Shown here one piece after another: positions 1-10,010 of a stretch of 64,000 bases of DNA (the first letter of the stretch is position 1; each line of letters starts with the position of its first letter). The stretch is from assembly GCA_022036555.1 (NCBI GenBank), contig CM039133.1:7905894-7969893 (forward strand). The letters run 5' to 3'. A program made the position numbers and the translations under genes. The stretch comes from Microstegium vimineum. Lineage: Eukaryota > Streptophyta > Magnoliopsida > Poales > Poaceae. The notes under the pieces are model-generated. The model did no database searches, was not told the origin of the DNA, and worked only from the letters and a program-made list of their open reading frames with translations.

Positions 1-341
1 GAGGATTAATGTAGATGCCAATCCTAGTAATGTTTCTTACTCACTAAATGGGGTGTCATACAAGAAAATTTAATCACATACATATATATAGCACCAAACT
101 TAAGAAGAGAAAATTAAAGGGATGAGTTTCTTCTTTGTGAAACTTTTTTTGAAAACATGTGTTGCACGTGTCGTATTAAGAGAAGTTAGAGTTGGTTTAC
201 ATTCCGCCGAACGAAAGCGAGTTGCCTCAATCCAAGCGGACCATAACACGATACACAAATTGCCGGCTTGAACGGCGCTTCTTAGAACGGTGTTCTACTG
301 AAGAAAACTAATCAGAGAGACGCGTGACGGCCAGGAGTGGG
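1..341. other. No gene recognised
   Basis: Mostly AT-rich intergenic sequence. I see no coding frame, RNA gene or terminal repeat here. Confidence 0.5.
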
Positions 342-569
342 CTACAGGGTGGAGAGCGCCGCGAGGGACCTAAATCTGGCTGCGGTCCAATCGGCCACCT
401 CGTCCCAAATCCTCAGCACTACGGTAGCTTTATCACAGGCCTTGTTGTCGAAGGTCCATCGATTTCGATTTCTTTGTGAAACTAGGAGTACACTCTTTCC
501 AGAACTCGAAAATTGTTCGACGCTAGCATTAAGTGAAAAAAAATAACCATGTAAACTCGGATCACACAT
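342..569 (-). pseudogene. Possible LINE (non-LTR retrotransposon) C-terminal remnant
   Basis: The minus-strand frame contains a peptide with RNRWTFDNKA followed by RIWDEVADWTAARFRSLAAL. In my recollection this matches the tail of plant LINE-encoded proteins, where a basic RNRR(T/V)F segment is followed by an 'I.DEA..W..AG...L' helix after the zf-RVT region. Nothing upstream on the minus strand continues it, and no reverse transcriptase motif is present, so it would be a short dead fragment. The match is by memory of the family pattern only. A chance open frame is the alternative. Confidence 0.35.
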
Positions 570-1282
570 TAAATGCTTAATTAGAGACTCGCAGTTCCTT
601 TATGCAAAATACATGCACTTTCTGAAGAAACAAAGAGACATTCACAAAAAAAGATGAAAAAAAGAGACGCACCAGGAGTGACGCGTTAGGCAATCAGAGG
701 CCCCCTTTGTGAGAAAACACTCATCAGCCACATAGATAGCAGTGTCGTATGTACACCCTTGTCTAGTGCATGCCAAATGTTGCTCAACTAAATAAAAGGA
801 AAACAAAAAGTTTCATGGTGGTCACACACATGAACGCATTGGACAGCTCAGCATCAAATAGATTAGGTTCTCATCCCTTAACAAAGAAGTTATATCGACC
901 AGTCAGATAAGGTTTTGGTCCCTTAACAAACAAGTCATCTTTACTGAATGCAAAGTAGTTACCTTGTGAGATCAGTGTAGACTGCAACCGGCAATTATTT
1001 ACTTTGCATCAACGAACCTCCTATGTTTACCAGTTCAAGAGCTGTGTAAAACCGGCCTTGCTAGAAGCCTACAAGAGGAAATTCGATGCGAGAACATAGA
1101 CCACTTCTATGTGGCAAACATGCATGACAATCGACACAACAATGCCAGATGATTGATGCAACTTTGGTGATCCATTGCCCCCAAATAAGTCACAAATCAT
1201 CATCCACTCCACTATCATAGTGCCGACCGCACTAGTACTTGTCTTGTGTTCTGACACACTCTGGTTTCGGCTACTCTTCTTA
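570..1282. other. No gene recognised
   Basis: AT-rich intergenic sequence with no supported coding region. It could hold the distal 3' flank of the minus-strand bHLH gene, but nothing marks it. Confidence 0.5.
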
Positions 1283-1494
1283 GGGCCTGTTTGGCAGGGC
1301 TTCTTTTGAGGGGCTCCTGCAGAGGAGCCGGAGCCGTTTTGGAGAAGCCTCAATTTGGGGCTCCTCCAAAACGGCTCCGACTCCTCTGCTTTTTGCTGAA
1401 AAATAGTTTCTCCAGAAGGCTCCTCCAAATGGCTTCTCCGCTCCTCCAGAGGAGCCAGAGCCAGGGCCAGCAAAAAGCCCTGTCAAACAGGCCC
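1283..1494. mobile_element. MITE with GGGCCTGTTTGGCAGGGCTT termini
   Basis: The left end reads GGGCCTGTTTGGCAGGGCTT and the right end AAGCCCTGTCAAACAGGCCC, a near-perfect terminal inverted repeat. The interior is itself rich in inverted GGAGCC/GGCTCC motifs and can fold extensively. Size (about 212 bp) and the GGGCCTGTTTGG terminus fit common grass hAT/PIF-type MITEs. No clear target duplication is visible, so the superfamily stays open. Open frames across it come from the repeats, not from genes. Confidence 0.8.
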
Positions 1495-1926
1495 ATACAG
1501 GAGAATTTTTTTGTTTTTTTGGTTTCCTTTTGCGACTACCATAGATATTTTTATGTACCATAGAGACACAGCTGCTTCGTATGCGCAACAGAAACTGTAT
1601 GATCCATGGTAAAAATTGCACCTTAAAACTTTTTATTTTCATTTCGTCAGAATCTCGACCGCCCCTGACCTACAGGTTCTGCTTCGGTTTTCCAGGCAGA
1701 GTACAGGGGAGGGCATGATCTCATCATCGTACTGTAGATGTCTTTGATACAATTTTCATTTTTATAATATGACAAGGGAACCCATGGTCCAATTTTTATT
1801 TCAAATGAACTTCTTGCTCATACTTGCAAGAGCAACTGAATAACGTAAAGTCAGGGTTAATTACAGATTTAAGAACAGATCCATAGACCATCCTTCTTAT
1901 CAGTTCAAATAATTCTCTTCTGATGG
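1495..1926 (-). other. Probable 3' UTR and downstream flank of the bHLH gene
   Basis: AT-rich sequence directly after the minus-strand TGA at 1927-1929. No other gene or repeat seen. Confidence 0.4.
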
Positions 1927-3340
1927 TCATGATTGGTTCACATAAGCATTTGGAATGAGGTCCATGCTCATGTGGTTATAGGCAAGAGGTGCGTACATCC
2001 ATGTCTCTTCAGAGCTCAACAGCTGTTAAGGAAAAAAAAGAAAGGCAGGTAAATGAGAGGCATGCTCCAGCTGCACTTGGAATTTTGCAATAATTTATTC
2101 TCACAAAACTAATCTGTAACTAAATTTCTAAAGCTTCACGGTAAATGTCTCACTTTCAAACTACAACATGAAGATTCTGAATGTACAGTAAGCCTTTAGC
2201 TGAAGCTTTCTGAAAGAATGGTGAATCTTTTGTCAAGTGTCATGATTTTTGTACGGGTTGATGTTGCACATGGTTATAAGAACTAGAATTGTGAATTTCT
2301 ATTTAAACTAAAGTTTCTTGCAATGTTGGTCTGACTTAAATCAGACGCGAAAAATACCTTTATTTGCAGCTGCAGAAACTTGACGTACTGAACTGCTTCC
2401 TCCAGCATAGTGCTCATGTCAACCTGCAAATGCAGGAGAATAACTTATCTTCAGTGTTCACACAGTAGTTTGCCCAAATTGCTGGTCTTTTGAAAACACA
2501 ATTCTATACCAAAAAAGTTGAGGACCACTAAATATAAAAGAAAAGAACTTACTTTGGTGCCGTTAGGAATTAGCCTCTGTAGCGTCCTTAGTTTGTCATT
2601 GATCCTCTCTCTTCGCTTCTGTTACATAGTATGACTAAACCATCAGAAAACAAAAATTCCAGGTTCAGTGATCATTGCGAAATTAGCATTGAGTACTTCT
2701 GACCTTTGCGTAAAGGCTCTGTGAATCCTTTGAGGACCGATAACGACCTCTTGAACTGGCACTTTGTTTCAGAACAACTGCAACAGATTCTTCACACACA
2801 CCAATTGAATCATCTTCAGAGCTGCAGCTCAGATTGACAAGCTCAGTATTAATCTCATAATCAGCAGGAGCAATTGAACTTGTCCTCGATACCTACAGAA
2901 ATTGAACCAAATAGTCAGAACAGCCTTATTCTTTTCGACAACACATAATAATGCCATAAAAGTTGAAGTACAAAATCAAACTTCACTTACCAGGGAAATG
3001 GTTCGGGGTTTCTTAGAATTCTTACTCTTCGTATTCTCATCCATAAGACATGCCTCTTGTTACTTGTAGCTCCATTAATAATTGGAGCTAAGACCTGACT
3101 CTGGTGATCAAAGCACCAAACCGCACCAATGTTCTGACATTGCTCTTCATCGCACCAGTCATTTTCATCAAGTGGAAGGAACAAAGCAGTAGGCAACGGG
3201 CTAGGTTCAACACAAGAACTAGTGCTTCTGTTAGGAGAGGAAAGGCAGGAATCAGCATTGCTGCTGCTCCAGAACATGGACTGCAGGTGAGCAATCGTCT
3301 CAGATTCGTCGTTCCAAATGGATGCACAATTTGCTTCCAT
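1927..3340 (-). CDS. RSL-class bHLH transcription factor (frameshift in exon 1)
   Basis: Five exons on the minus strand: 3340-2991, 2892-2704, 2618-2553, 2423-2358 and 2022-1927, all with GT-AG introns in phase 0. The start MEANCASIW and the HLQSMFWSSSN segment are typical of grass RHD6-LIKE (RSL) bHLH proteins. Exon 2 ends SKDSQSLYAK. Exon 3 gives the basic region and helix 1 (KRRERINDKLRTLQRLIPNG). Exon 4 gives helix 2 (VDMSTMLEEAVQYVKFLQLQ). Exon 5 gives the RSL hallmark LLSSEETWMYAPLAYN and the stop. RSL proteins are nuclear DNA-binding regulators of root-hair and rhizoid growth. About 255 residues are expected. However, the N-terminal frame (through NKRHV) and the frame joining exon 2 (MDENTKSKN...) differ by one base near 3040-3055, and exon 1 is 350 bp rather than a multiple of three. 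It is either a sequencing error or a null allele. A product starting at that internal Met would still contain the bHLH. Confidence 0.85.
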
Positions 3341-3437
3341 TCTGCCGACTGAACCTTCAATTCTATACTCTTCTACTCCTATGCTCTGTGGCGAGTGTTC
3401 TTGGTAATGCCTGTAAGCATAGTACAGGTAAGTGCAC

Positions 3438-3444
3438 ATTTATA
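3438..3444 (-). promoter_or_regulatory. Possible TATA box of the bHLH gene
   Basis: The minus strand reads TATAAAT about 100 bp upstream of the start codon at 3340. A splice-acceptor-like CTTACAG (about 3415-3421) lies between them, so a 5' UTR intron is also possible. Weak, position-based evidence. Confidence 0.3.
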
Positions 3445-3460
3445 CCACATTGTTGGGGAA

Positions 3461-4092
3461 TATTTTCAGATATAAATTTGACTCGAGTTCCATCATAATG
3501 TTAATATAAGAATAGAATGACAACTAAGTGACAATAGTTTTATGTCTGATGCATCACAACCCCATCCCTCATGATCTTCTTGTTTGGATACTAGAAAGAT
3601 CACATATGAAATCAATTGCCTGTTGAGTTACATTAAGAGGCAACACTATCTCATTGATCCAAGAGAATCATGGTGTCATAAATTCTTCATCTGAGAAGAG
3701 ATGAGTTGTAATTAAGGCGCATTATTAAATGATCCACATGATAAGCAACTGGACTAACAAAAGACAAGACTAGGAGGTGGACGAAAAATGGAAGTGTAGG
3801 TGATCATGGAGGAGAAGTGCTGGGAGTTCATTGAAAAATAGCAATCTCAGCTCAGTTTGCAATCCTGAACATTTTTTTCTGTTGGTTTCTCACTTGTGAG
3901 AAACATTCATGATGTGCAACATGCCTACTGCAGGGCTGAAGTCTACGGCCTTGTGCAAGATTGGAACACTTCAGAATAACAGAAGGTTATCAACAGGATA
4001 AATGCAAAGGTTACCGAAGCAGATAAGATGAAGTCATTAAGTCAGTCACTATGTATAATAGGACTGCTGAAGACGCGCTCCATTTTTTTTTT
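3461..4092. other. Upstream flank of the bHLH gene, no gene recognised
   Basis: AT-rich intergenic sequence between the bHLH gene and the MULE. It ends in a run of ten T (4083-4092) that served as MULE target site. Confidence 0.5.
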
Positions 4093-4290
4093 GAGGAAAG
4101 TACAGTAGCGGTCCCTAAACTTGCACATGTGTGTCAAGCCGGTCCCTAAACTTACAAAACGGGTGTTTAAGTGCCTAATCTCTGTTTGGGTTTCGTTGAG
4201 GTCCAATCGGGCGCGGGTGTGCGTGATCATTATGCAATAACCCCCTGTGGGCTGTTTAAGAGATGCGGATTTTGCAATAACCCCCTGCGG
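4093..4290. repeat. Left MULE terminal inverted repeat
   Basis: Matches the complement of about 5915-6113. The first 150 bp (CGGTCCCTAAACTTG repeats, GGGTGTTTAAGTG, GTTTGGGTTTCG) align with few differences, then similarity fades near CCCTGTGGGCTGTTT. Confidence 0.8.
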
Positions 4291-4703
4291 GTCTCATCGT
4301 GGACTGAAGCAGACCGAGTCGATTCATCTTCGTCTCGTCCTCTCCCGCGACTGTTGGTTGCTTCGGCGGCGACGGAGGTGATTTGGCGGCGGCGGAGGCG
4401 TCTGATCGGTGGTGGCCGGCATCAAGAAAAGTGTTCGGCGGGCCGAACCTAGACACGCTGGAGGTCTCCGCACCGGTGTTTGGGAATGATGCCTCCGCGA
4501 TTGCGAGGGAAAGTGGACGCGCCGCCGCAGTACGGTATGTTCATCATCGTGCATCCATCGTCTAGGGTTATGGGTATCTATATGTGGTTTTATGATTCTT
4601 GTAGATGAAAGGATCGATTTTGTTTGGTGGATTGTCATTTAGGTTTGATTTGTTAGGGTTTTTCATGTATTTGGGTGGCCTGATGATTTTTGTACTAATG
4701 TAG

Positions 4704-5711
4704 GTCCTGCACATAGTGATTCATTCACGATTGAGTTATATCATGGGGGTTTCTTTGTTGGGTTCGGCAACCTGCGGTCTTATGTTGATAAGAAAGTTCA
4801 CTGGTTTGATTGGATCGAGTCTGATGAATGGTCTGCAGTATGCTTTAAGGATTTCTTTACAGATCTTGGTTATGTCAGTGTGGAGAACATCAAGTTTTAT
4901 TGGTTGCTACCACGGACAGATTTTCCTGAAGGGATCAGGGCGATTGAATCAGATAGTGATATTAGAGCAATGATCAGTGTAGTGCACAAGGTTAAAAATT
5001 TGGTTGTTTATGCTGATGAAACAGACAGTTGGAACAATGTCGACTGGGATGACATAGTTGCCAATCCGGTTAATGAATTACCAAAGGTATTGAGTCCACA
5101 TAAAGTTGTGTATGTTGACAAGAACCCAACAGAGAAGTTACCTGTGTTCTATACTGATATGAAGAAAGGCAGAGTAGAGCAAGCTGAATCAAGCAATGCA
5201 TCGGCTGATGTTGATGAGTATGAACAGCAAGATTTAGTTGATAGTGACTATGACATTAGTGATGAGGATGAAGATCTGTTGGAGGATATTGTTGATATGA
5301 CTGTGTCCAAGGTGAAAGAGATGAACAAGAGGTCCAAGGGTAGCCAGCTGAAGGCTATTGAGATCAGAGTACCTACTGCAATATACGATGATGTAGACAC
5401 AGAGGATGATGGCCTGTATCTTCCTGAATCTGATGGAGAAGGAGAAGACAGATTAAGATTCAATTCTTGGAGTGAAGAGGACATGAACAACCCAACTTTC
5501 TATGTTAGGCTTGTCTTCCCTTCAGTTCAGCGTGTTAGACAAGCAATTACAGAGTACTCTCTTCGGAACAGAGTGGAAATATTGATGCCTAGGAATGATC
5601 AGAAAAGAGTAAGGGCTCATTGTGCAGATGGTTGCCCCTGGAATATGTATGCATCTTGGGACAGCAGAGTGAAATCTTTTCTGGTGAAGACATATTATGG
5701 AAAGCATGACC
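4704..5711 (+). pseudogene. MuDR-like transposase, N-terminal half only
   Basis: An acceptor TAATGTAG at 4703 opens a frame reading GPAHSDSFTIELYHGGFFVG, then a segment through HWFDWIESDEW and FYWLLPRTDFPEG, the PB1-like N-terminal domain of plant MuDR proteins. An acidic linker (DSDYDISDEDEDLLEDIVD) follows. Then comes the Mutator DNA-binding domain (FPSVQRVRQAITEYSLRNRV ... RAHCADGCPWNMYASWDSRV ... YYGKHD). The frame leaves the family pattern just after KHD (about 5711) and runs through unrelated GC-rich sequence into the right TIR (formal stop at 6091). The catalytic MULE domain and SWIM finger are absent, so this is a deletion junction. An upstream exon ending near 4534 (donor GTATGT) may provide the start. 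The DNA-binding half could still bind TIRs if expressed. Confidence 0.75.
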
Positions 5712-5914
5712 GAGCTACCGCGGTGCTGCCTGGGCCACTCTACGCCGCCGGCACTCCTACCGCTAGCGGAGGCCACGGCATCGCGCGCGCCGGCGAAGGA
5801 CACGGCGTCACGCGCGGAGGCAGACTCGGTGGCCAGGGAGGGGTGGTGGCGGTGGCGGCTCTGAATCGCGACGCGGCAGCGGTGGGGAAGAGTACTGAGT
5901 ACGGCGTAGGAATT

Positions 5915-6113
5915 CTGAAACAGCCCGCAGGGTGTTATTGCATAATGATCACGCACGCCCACGCCCGATTGGACCTCAGCGAAACCCAAACAGAGATTAT
6001 ACACTTAAACACCCGTTTTACAAGTTTAGGGACCGGCTTGACACACCTGTGCATGTTTAGGGACCGGCTTGACACACCTGTGCAAGTTTAGGGACCGCTA
6101 GTGTACTTTCCTC
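5915..6113. repeat. Right MULE terminal inverted repeat
   Basis: Complement of 4093-4290. It contains two tandem copies of the unit GGACCGGCTTGACACACCTG where the left end has one, so the arms differ in length. Confidence 0.8.
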
Positions 6114-6442
6114 TTTTTTTTTTTCTATTAAGCATAACAAACATGGCTTCTGAGGTAGCATGGCTGCAGAAACATATTGGCAATTTGACCCACAGATCAC
6201 CACATAGACCTGCATCACATAAAACCTAGCAAGCTGTTTTTCAGAAGGATCATCCGGACATTAATGACCCACGAGCAATCAGTTTTATTCCAGCTGATTA
6301 CAGATGGAACAAGAATACTAAATCAGCAGAATATTCCAGAGTGCAGAAATGCATTTATGGCAAGTGCGATTGGGACTGGCCTTTTTTATGATATGCCAAG
6401 AGAGGTGTAAATCCAAGAGATGTGTTGCTGAATAGGAGAACT

Positions 6443-6538
6443 AATAATGCTATGCCAGATATCATGAAACACAAGATTACTATGACACACAATAATGCTA
6501 TGCCAGATATCATGAAACACAAGATTACTATGACACAC
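6443..6538. repeat. 48-bp perfect tandem duplication
   Basis: The unit starting AATAATGCTATGCCAGATAT and ending ATGACACAC occurs twice back to back with no mismatch that I can see, implying a recent duplication. Confidence 0.9.
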
Positions 6539-7207
6539 AATTAAGCAATGAGGTCTCTAGACATATATGATAACTGTATCATGCAGACATTACTTAAAAA
6601 ACAACGTCAACATCATTTTGCCAAATTGCCTATATTCAACTGAATTAGCTGAATTAGCCACCCACGTCTAAAATAAACTGAATTAGGCACCCAAGCCAGT
6701 ACAGACATCTTTGGCAACTGAATCATGTAGCTGTTTATAAGGATATAATGTCCAGCTTAACAACAAAGACTGAGTTCAACTAACCTCAAAAGTACAGGTT
6801 TAGAATCACATCAAATCTTTACTCATCTCATTTGACAACACTATCACCTTTAACAATAAAATAAAATAAAATAAAGGTCATATTTGGTACAAGAAAACCA
6901 AACATAGTCTAACAACAAAATGTTTTCATTTGTGCAACATCAAAATACAAACACGACGCTAAACAGAACTTTTTTCAAAACACTCATGACTGAGTATACG
7001 ATCAAATCACAGCAGCACAACCACCTCTTCATGATGAAACAAATATTGTCCCAATAATGTGACTCAAATGAAACACACAATACTGTGAATTTTACAGCAC
7101 AGCTGTAGGCTGTATTACATCATCGTTGAAAAATCATGATAACCTTTGACAAACTAGTGTATCAAACCTTTTCATCCATTCAGAACAAAAAGAAATACAT
7201 AAATGAA

Positions 7208-7358
7208 ACCTTATTCAAACAAAAACGAAATCCAAGAATATCAAGGTTAAGGTACAATAAGATTACCATCCCAATTATATCTACCTTGTTCAAGCAAAAA
7301 CAAAATCCAAGCATATCAAGGTAAAGGTAAAATAAGATTATCATCCCAATTATATCTA
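7208..7358. repeat. About 75-bp imperfect tandem duplication
   Basis: Two adjacent units, each beginning ACCTT(A/G)TTCAA and ending AATTATATCTA, differ at several bases and one small indel. Non-coding. Confidence 0.8.
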
Positions 7359-8109
7359 AGATACAAGCTCCGCCCTACAGCAGAACAAAAGCTGAGCAAG
7401 CCAGATAGCCAATTAGCAGAAATAATTCAGCTGGCCAGCACCACTACCCCAGGCAGTGAAAGGTAGTAAACAGTTACAATTTCAACACAATACAGGTTTG
7501 TGCAAACAATACACTCACATGTTTAGAGCACAGCTTCAATTCTGTGTATTTATCCATTGGGCAAGATGTTCAATCATACAACCATGCCTCACCAAAACAC
7601 AATAAGATAAAGTACCTCCAAAAGCTATCAAATCAATTCATAAAGGAAATTCTAGAAAAACAATGCAGCCATATTCCACCTAAGCTGAACAACACAGCAT
7701 CATCCAGTGGACCAACAACTATTTGTCAGCAAAAACACAGATATAGAAACAAACAAACCAGAAGTTATTACATCCATACTTCAATATCCTTGAGTGTAAG
7801 TCATCATTCATCTTTAGCAGGGATCATTAATGAAGAAACAAATAAATAGCCCTGCCACCCTGGTAATACAATAATAGATGAAAGCACCAATACAAGCAGG
7901 ATACAAACACCAAGTATCACATGACAATATTTCAATCTCCTGATTATAGCTGGTCCAACAGGCACATGGTACCCATCAAATCTTTAACAAGTCAAGTTTA
8001 CTAGCACATCAGTCTTTAAGTTCTGAACAAAAAGCTAAAGCACATAATTTAAGCTTCCAATGAAGGCTCCATTTCTTTGATGCAGGAAGTTCACAGCAGA
8101 GTAGATTCT

Positions 8110-9125
8110 TCAGCGGTACTGCAAGTACAAGAACGAAATATATAAGACTAGAGTGGCAGGCTAATGAAGAATAGAGCTAGCTTGACAGCTCTATAGCTTA
8201 GGCATCTGAAGCCATGCATATAAAGTTGATATAATTTCAGTTTGGTAGGTACAAATACAACTAAACTATAAGCTATAACTTCATAACTTCTATTGATCCA
8301 GGGAAAATAAATCTCAATAACGAGTTCAACTGCAAAATAATGCATCATATACCTTGATGAAGCCAATGTCCTTGGCGTTGCTGCGGAAGCACTGCCTGCA
8401 GCACATGAGGCCGTACTTCCTGATCAGACCATGAGGGTTCGCACAGACCCGGCTGCAAAAACAAAAACATGTTCAAGACTTAACAATGCTATTTTTTTTA
8501 AAAAAAAATCACAATCCTTTATAAGGAGGGCCCTTTTGTGTTACATAGACTGACATTCAGGCATATATATGCACAACCCAACACACCAAACATATATTCA
8601 TTAATTTATAAAACATAGCTATCCTGCCATGTGTAGGATCACCAATCGGCAGATCAAAGCAGTAGCTAGACATAACCAGCCCAAATTACACTACCTACAT
8701 CGAATTGAGATACAAAACTAAAAGAAACAAACATTTTTCACGAGAGCTGCATATCCATGTCTAAGTTATAACACGCTAATCCAAGAAACCTACTTCAAGA
8801 ATCATTCCGCAAGCCTGCAACGTACACCAGCTATCCAATAAGCAACATCTACAAAACTCATTTTTCAGCAGATAAAATAAGCAAGCTACATAAGATCCTA
8901 ATCCCAAAACTCGAGGGAGCTAAGCGAACCATCAAAACGAGCAAGACCATCAACAGATCCATGGAGTCCACCTATCACAAGCAGGTCATTCACATCTGAA
9001 AAGCGCCAAGAACCGAGATCATACTATACAGAGGAAGAGAAGGCAGCGGCGCGGGGTAGTTACCAGACGCGGGATCCAGGGCCGTAGTTCTTAGGGTGGG
9101 AGTTCCAGACGTTGGAGTGGCCCAT
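8110..9125 (-). CDS. RPS29: 40S ribosomal protein S29 (uS14 family)
   Basis: Three exons: 9125-9064, 8452-8353 and 8118-8110 (encoding the last two residues YR and TGA). Introns are GT-AG (donors GTAACT and GTATAT; acceptors TTTGCAG and ACTTGCAG). The joined length is 171 bp, giving exactly the family's usual 56 residues. It begins MGHSNVWNSHPKNYG, then GSRVCRVCANPHGLIRKYG and LMCCRQCFRSNAKDIGFIK. The CRVC and CRQC pairs form the CX2C...CX2C zinc site of eukaryotic S29. The protein is a small component of the 40S subunit head in the cytosol. The start is fixed by the invariant MGHSNVW. The gene looks intact and functional. Confidence 0.96.
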
Positions 9126-9185
9126 CGCGTCGTGCTCTTCGCTCCTCCTCTTCCTTCCTTCGCGGCGGCGGCGGATCAGAGAGAT

Positions 9186-9253
9186 GAGGATTATATAGCG
9201 GCGTGGGAGGCGAGGAACCCTAGCTCTGTGACCCAGGCCTTGGGCCCTGGGCC
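9186..9253 (-). promoter_or_regulatory. RPS29 core promoter: TATA, telo-box and Site II-type motifs
   Basis: On the minus strand a TATA-like CTATATAA lies at about 9191-9198, some 70 bp upstream of the start codon. Further upstream are AACCCTAG (9216-9223, plus-strand reading; telo-box-like) and two TGGGCC motifs (9241-9246 and 9248-9253). The telo-box plus TGGGCY (Site II) combination is the known signature of plant ribosomal-protein and other growth-linked genes and supports S29 being an active gene. Confidence 0.7.
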
Positions 9254-9884
9254 TGGCCTTTGATGAGTCAAGTCGTTGTTCTCCCGTTTTGGGCTGAGCC
9301 GTCGTTCTGACAAGACCGATGAAGTGTCTGTGTTTGACTGGGCTTAGGTTGACTGTATCTACAATGAAATTCCTCGATGGCCCAATTGGTTAAACTGCGG
9401 GCTGAGCCTTTTTTCCTTGAAAAAAAAACATCTTTTTTAGCTTGGGATTTCTGTGGTCATTTGGTTGGAGGCTAAATATCGGCAAAGCCTCTGGAGATTT
9501 TAGGTTTTTATTTAATCAATGCATAATGTTCTTTCATAAAAAGAATAGCTGTATAAATCTTTGGGTAAATTCTATCTATAGCCACCTAAACTATCAACGG
9601 AAGTCAACTTTTTGTCTTAGGACTAACATGGTATCACATAGGATTAAACATTATTATAATTAAAATCATCTAAAAAAAAGTAGGAAGCCAGACCTCTTGA
9701 CCCACAAGCAGCCTCCCAAACCCACCTATCCCACTCGCGTAACCCGCTCGCGGCCGCCGCGATCGTGGGACGCCGGCCTCCCAATCCCACGATCCCGTAA
9801 CCCTCAATCTCGTCCCGTGATTGTGGGACGCCGCCGGCCCCTGATCCCACCAAGCCGCCGCCCCGTCCCCCACGCGGCAACAGC
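9254..9884. other. No gene recognised
   Basis: AT-rich up to about 9690, then abruptly GC-rich (9700-10150). The GC-rich part gives open frames on both strands that look like compositional artefacts. Confidence 0.4.
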
Positions 9885-10010
9885 CGGACGGCTCGAAGCG
9901 GCCCGAGGAGTTCCAGGAGGAGAACCACGTATCTATCCTCCGGCAACGACTTCAGGTACCTGCCCTTCAGCGTCGGCCGCAGGAGCTGCCCCGGCCCGAG
10001 GTCCTCCGCG
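9885..10010 (+). pseudogene. Cytochrome P450 fragment resembling CYP73A (cinnamate 4-hydroxylase)
   Basis: One plus frame reads KRPEEFQEENHV and, after a frame change, GNDFRYLPFSVGRRSCPG. The second part is the P450 heme-binding loop (FxxGRRxCPG with the Cys ligand; Ser replaces the usual Gly in FG). The order PEEF...EE..HV...GNDFRYLPF is the CYP73A pattern, with what looks like an internal deletion after PEEF and a frameshift before GNDF. CYP73A enzymes hydroxylate trans-cinnamate in phenylpropanoid synthesis at the ER membrane. Only about 40 codons remain, and downstream similarity stops after CPGP. This is a captured or decayed exon piece, not a gene. P450 assignment is firm, CYP73A moderately so. 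Confidence 0.6.

Larger units (their letters stand above)
4093..6113 (+). mobile_element. Mutator-like element (MULE), internally deleted
   Basis: Both ends carry long terminal inverted repeats, starting GAGGAAAGTACAGTAGCGGT at the left and ending in its near complement at the right (ACCGCTAGTGTACTTTCCTC). Homology continues for about 150-200 bp through the segment with CAATCGGGC and GTGATCATTATGCAATAAC. Both sides abut a T run (4083-4092 and 6114-6124), consistent with a 9-bp T target duplication, the size expected for MULEs. The right TIR contains a tandemly repeated GGACCGGCTTGACACACCTG unit (about 6033-6089). Inside are a GC-rich leader, an intron and the N-terminal half of a MuDR-like protein. 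No transposase core is present, so the element is non-autonomous. Confidence 0.85.
6114..8109. other. Intergenic, no gene recognised
   Basis: AT-rich sequence between the MULE and RPS29. The last few hundred bases may be the RPS29 3' UTR. Apart from two short tandem duplications (6443-6538 and 7208-7358) I see nothing. The open frames here are low-complexity Asn/Lys/Ile stretches. Confidence 0.5.
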
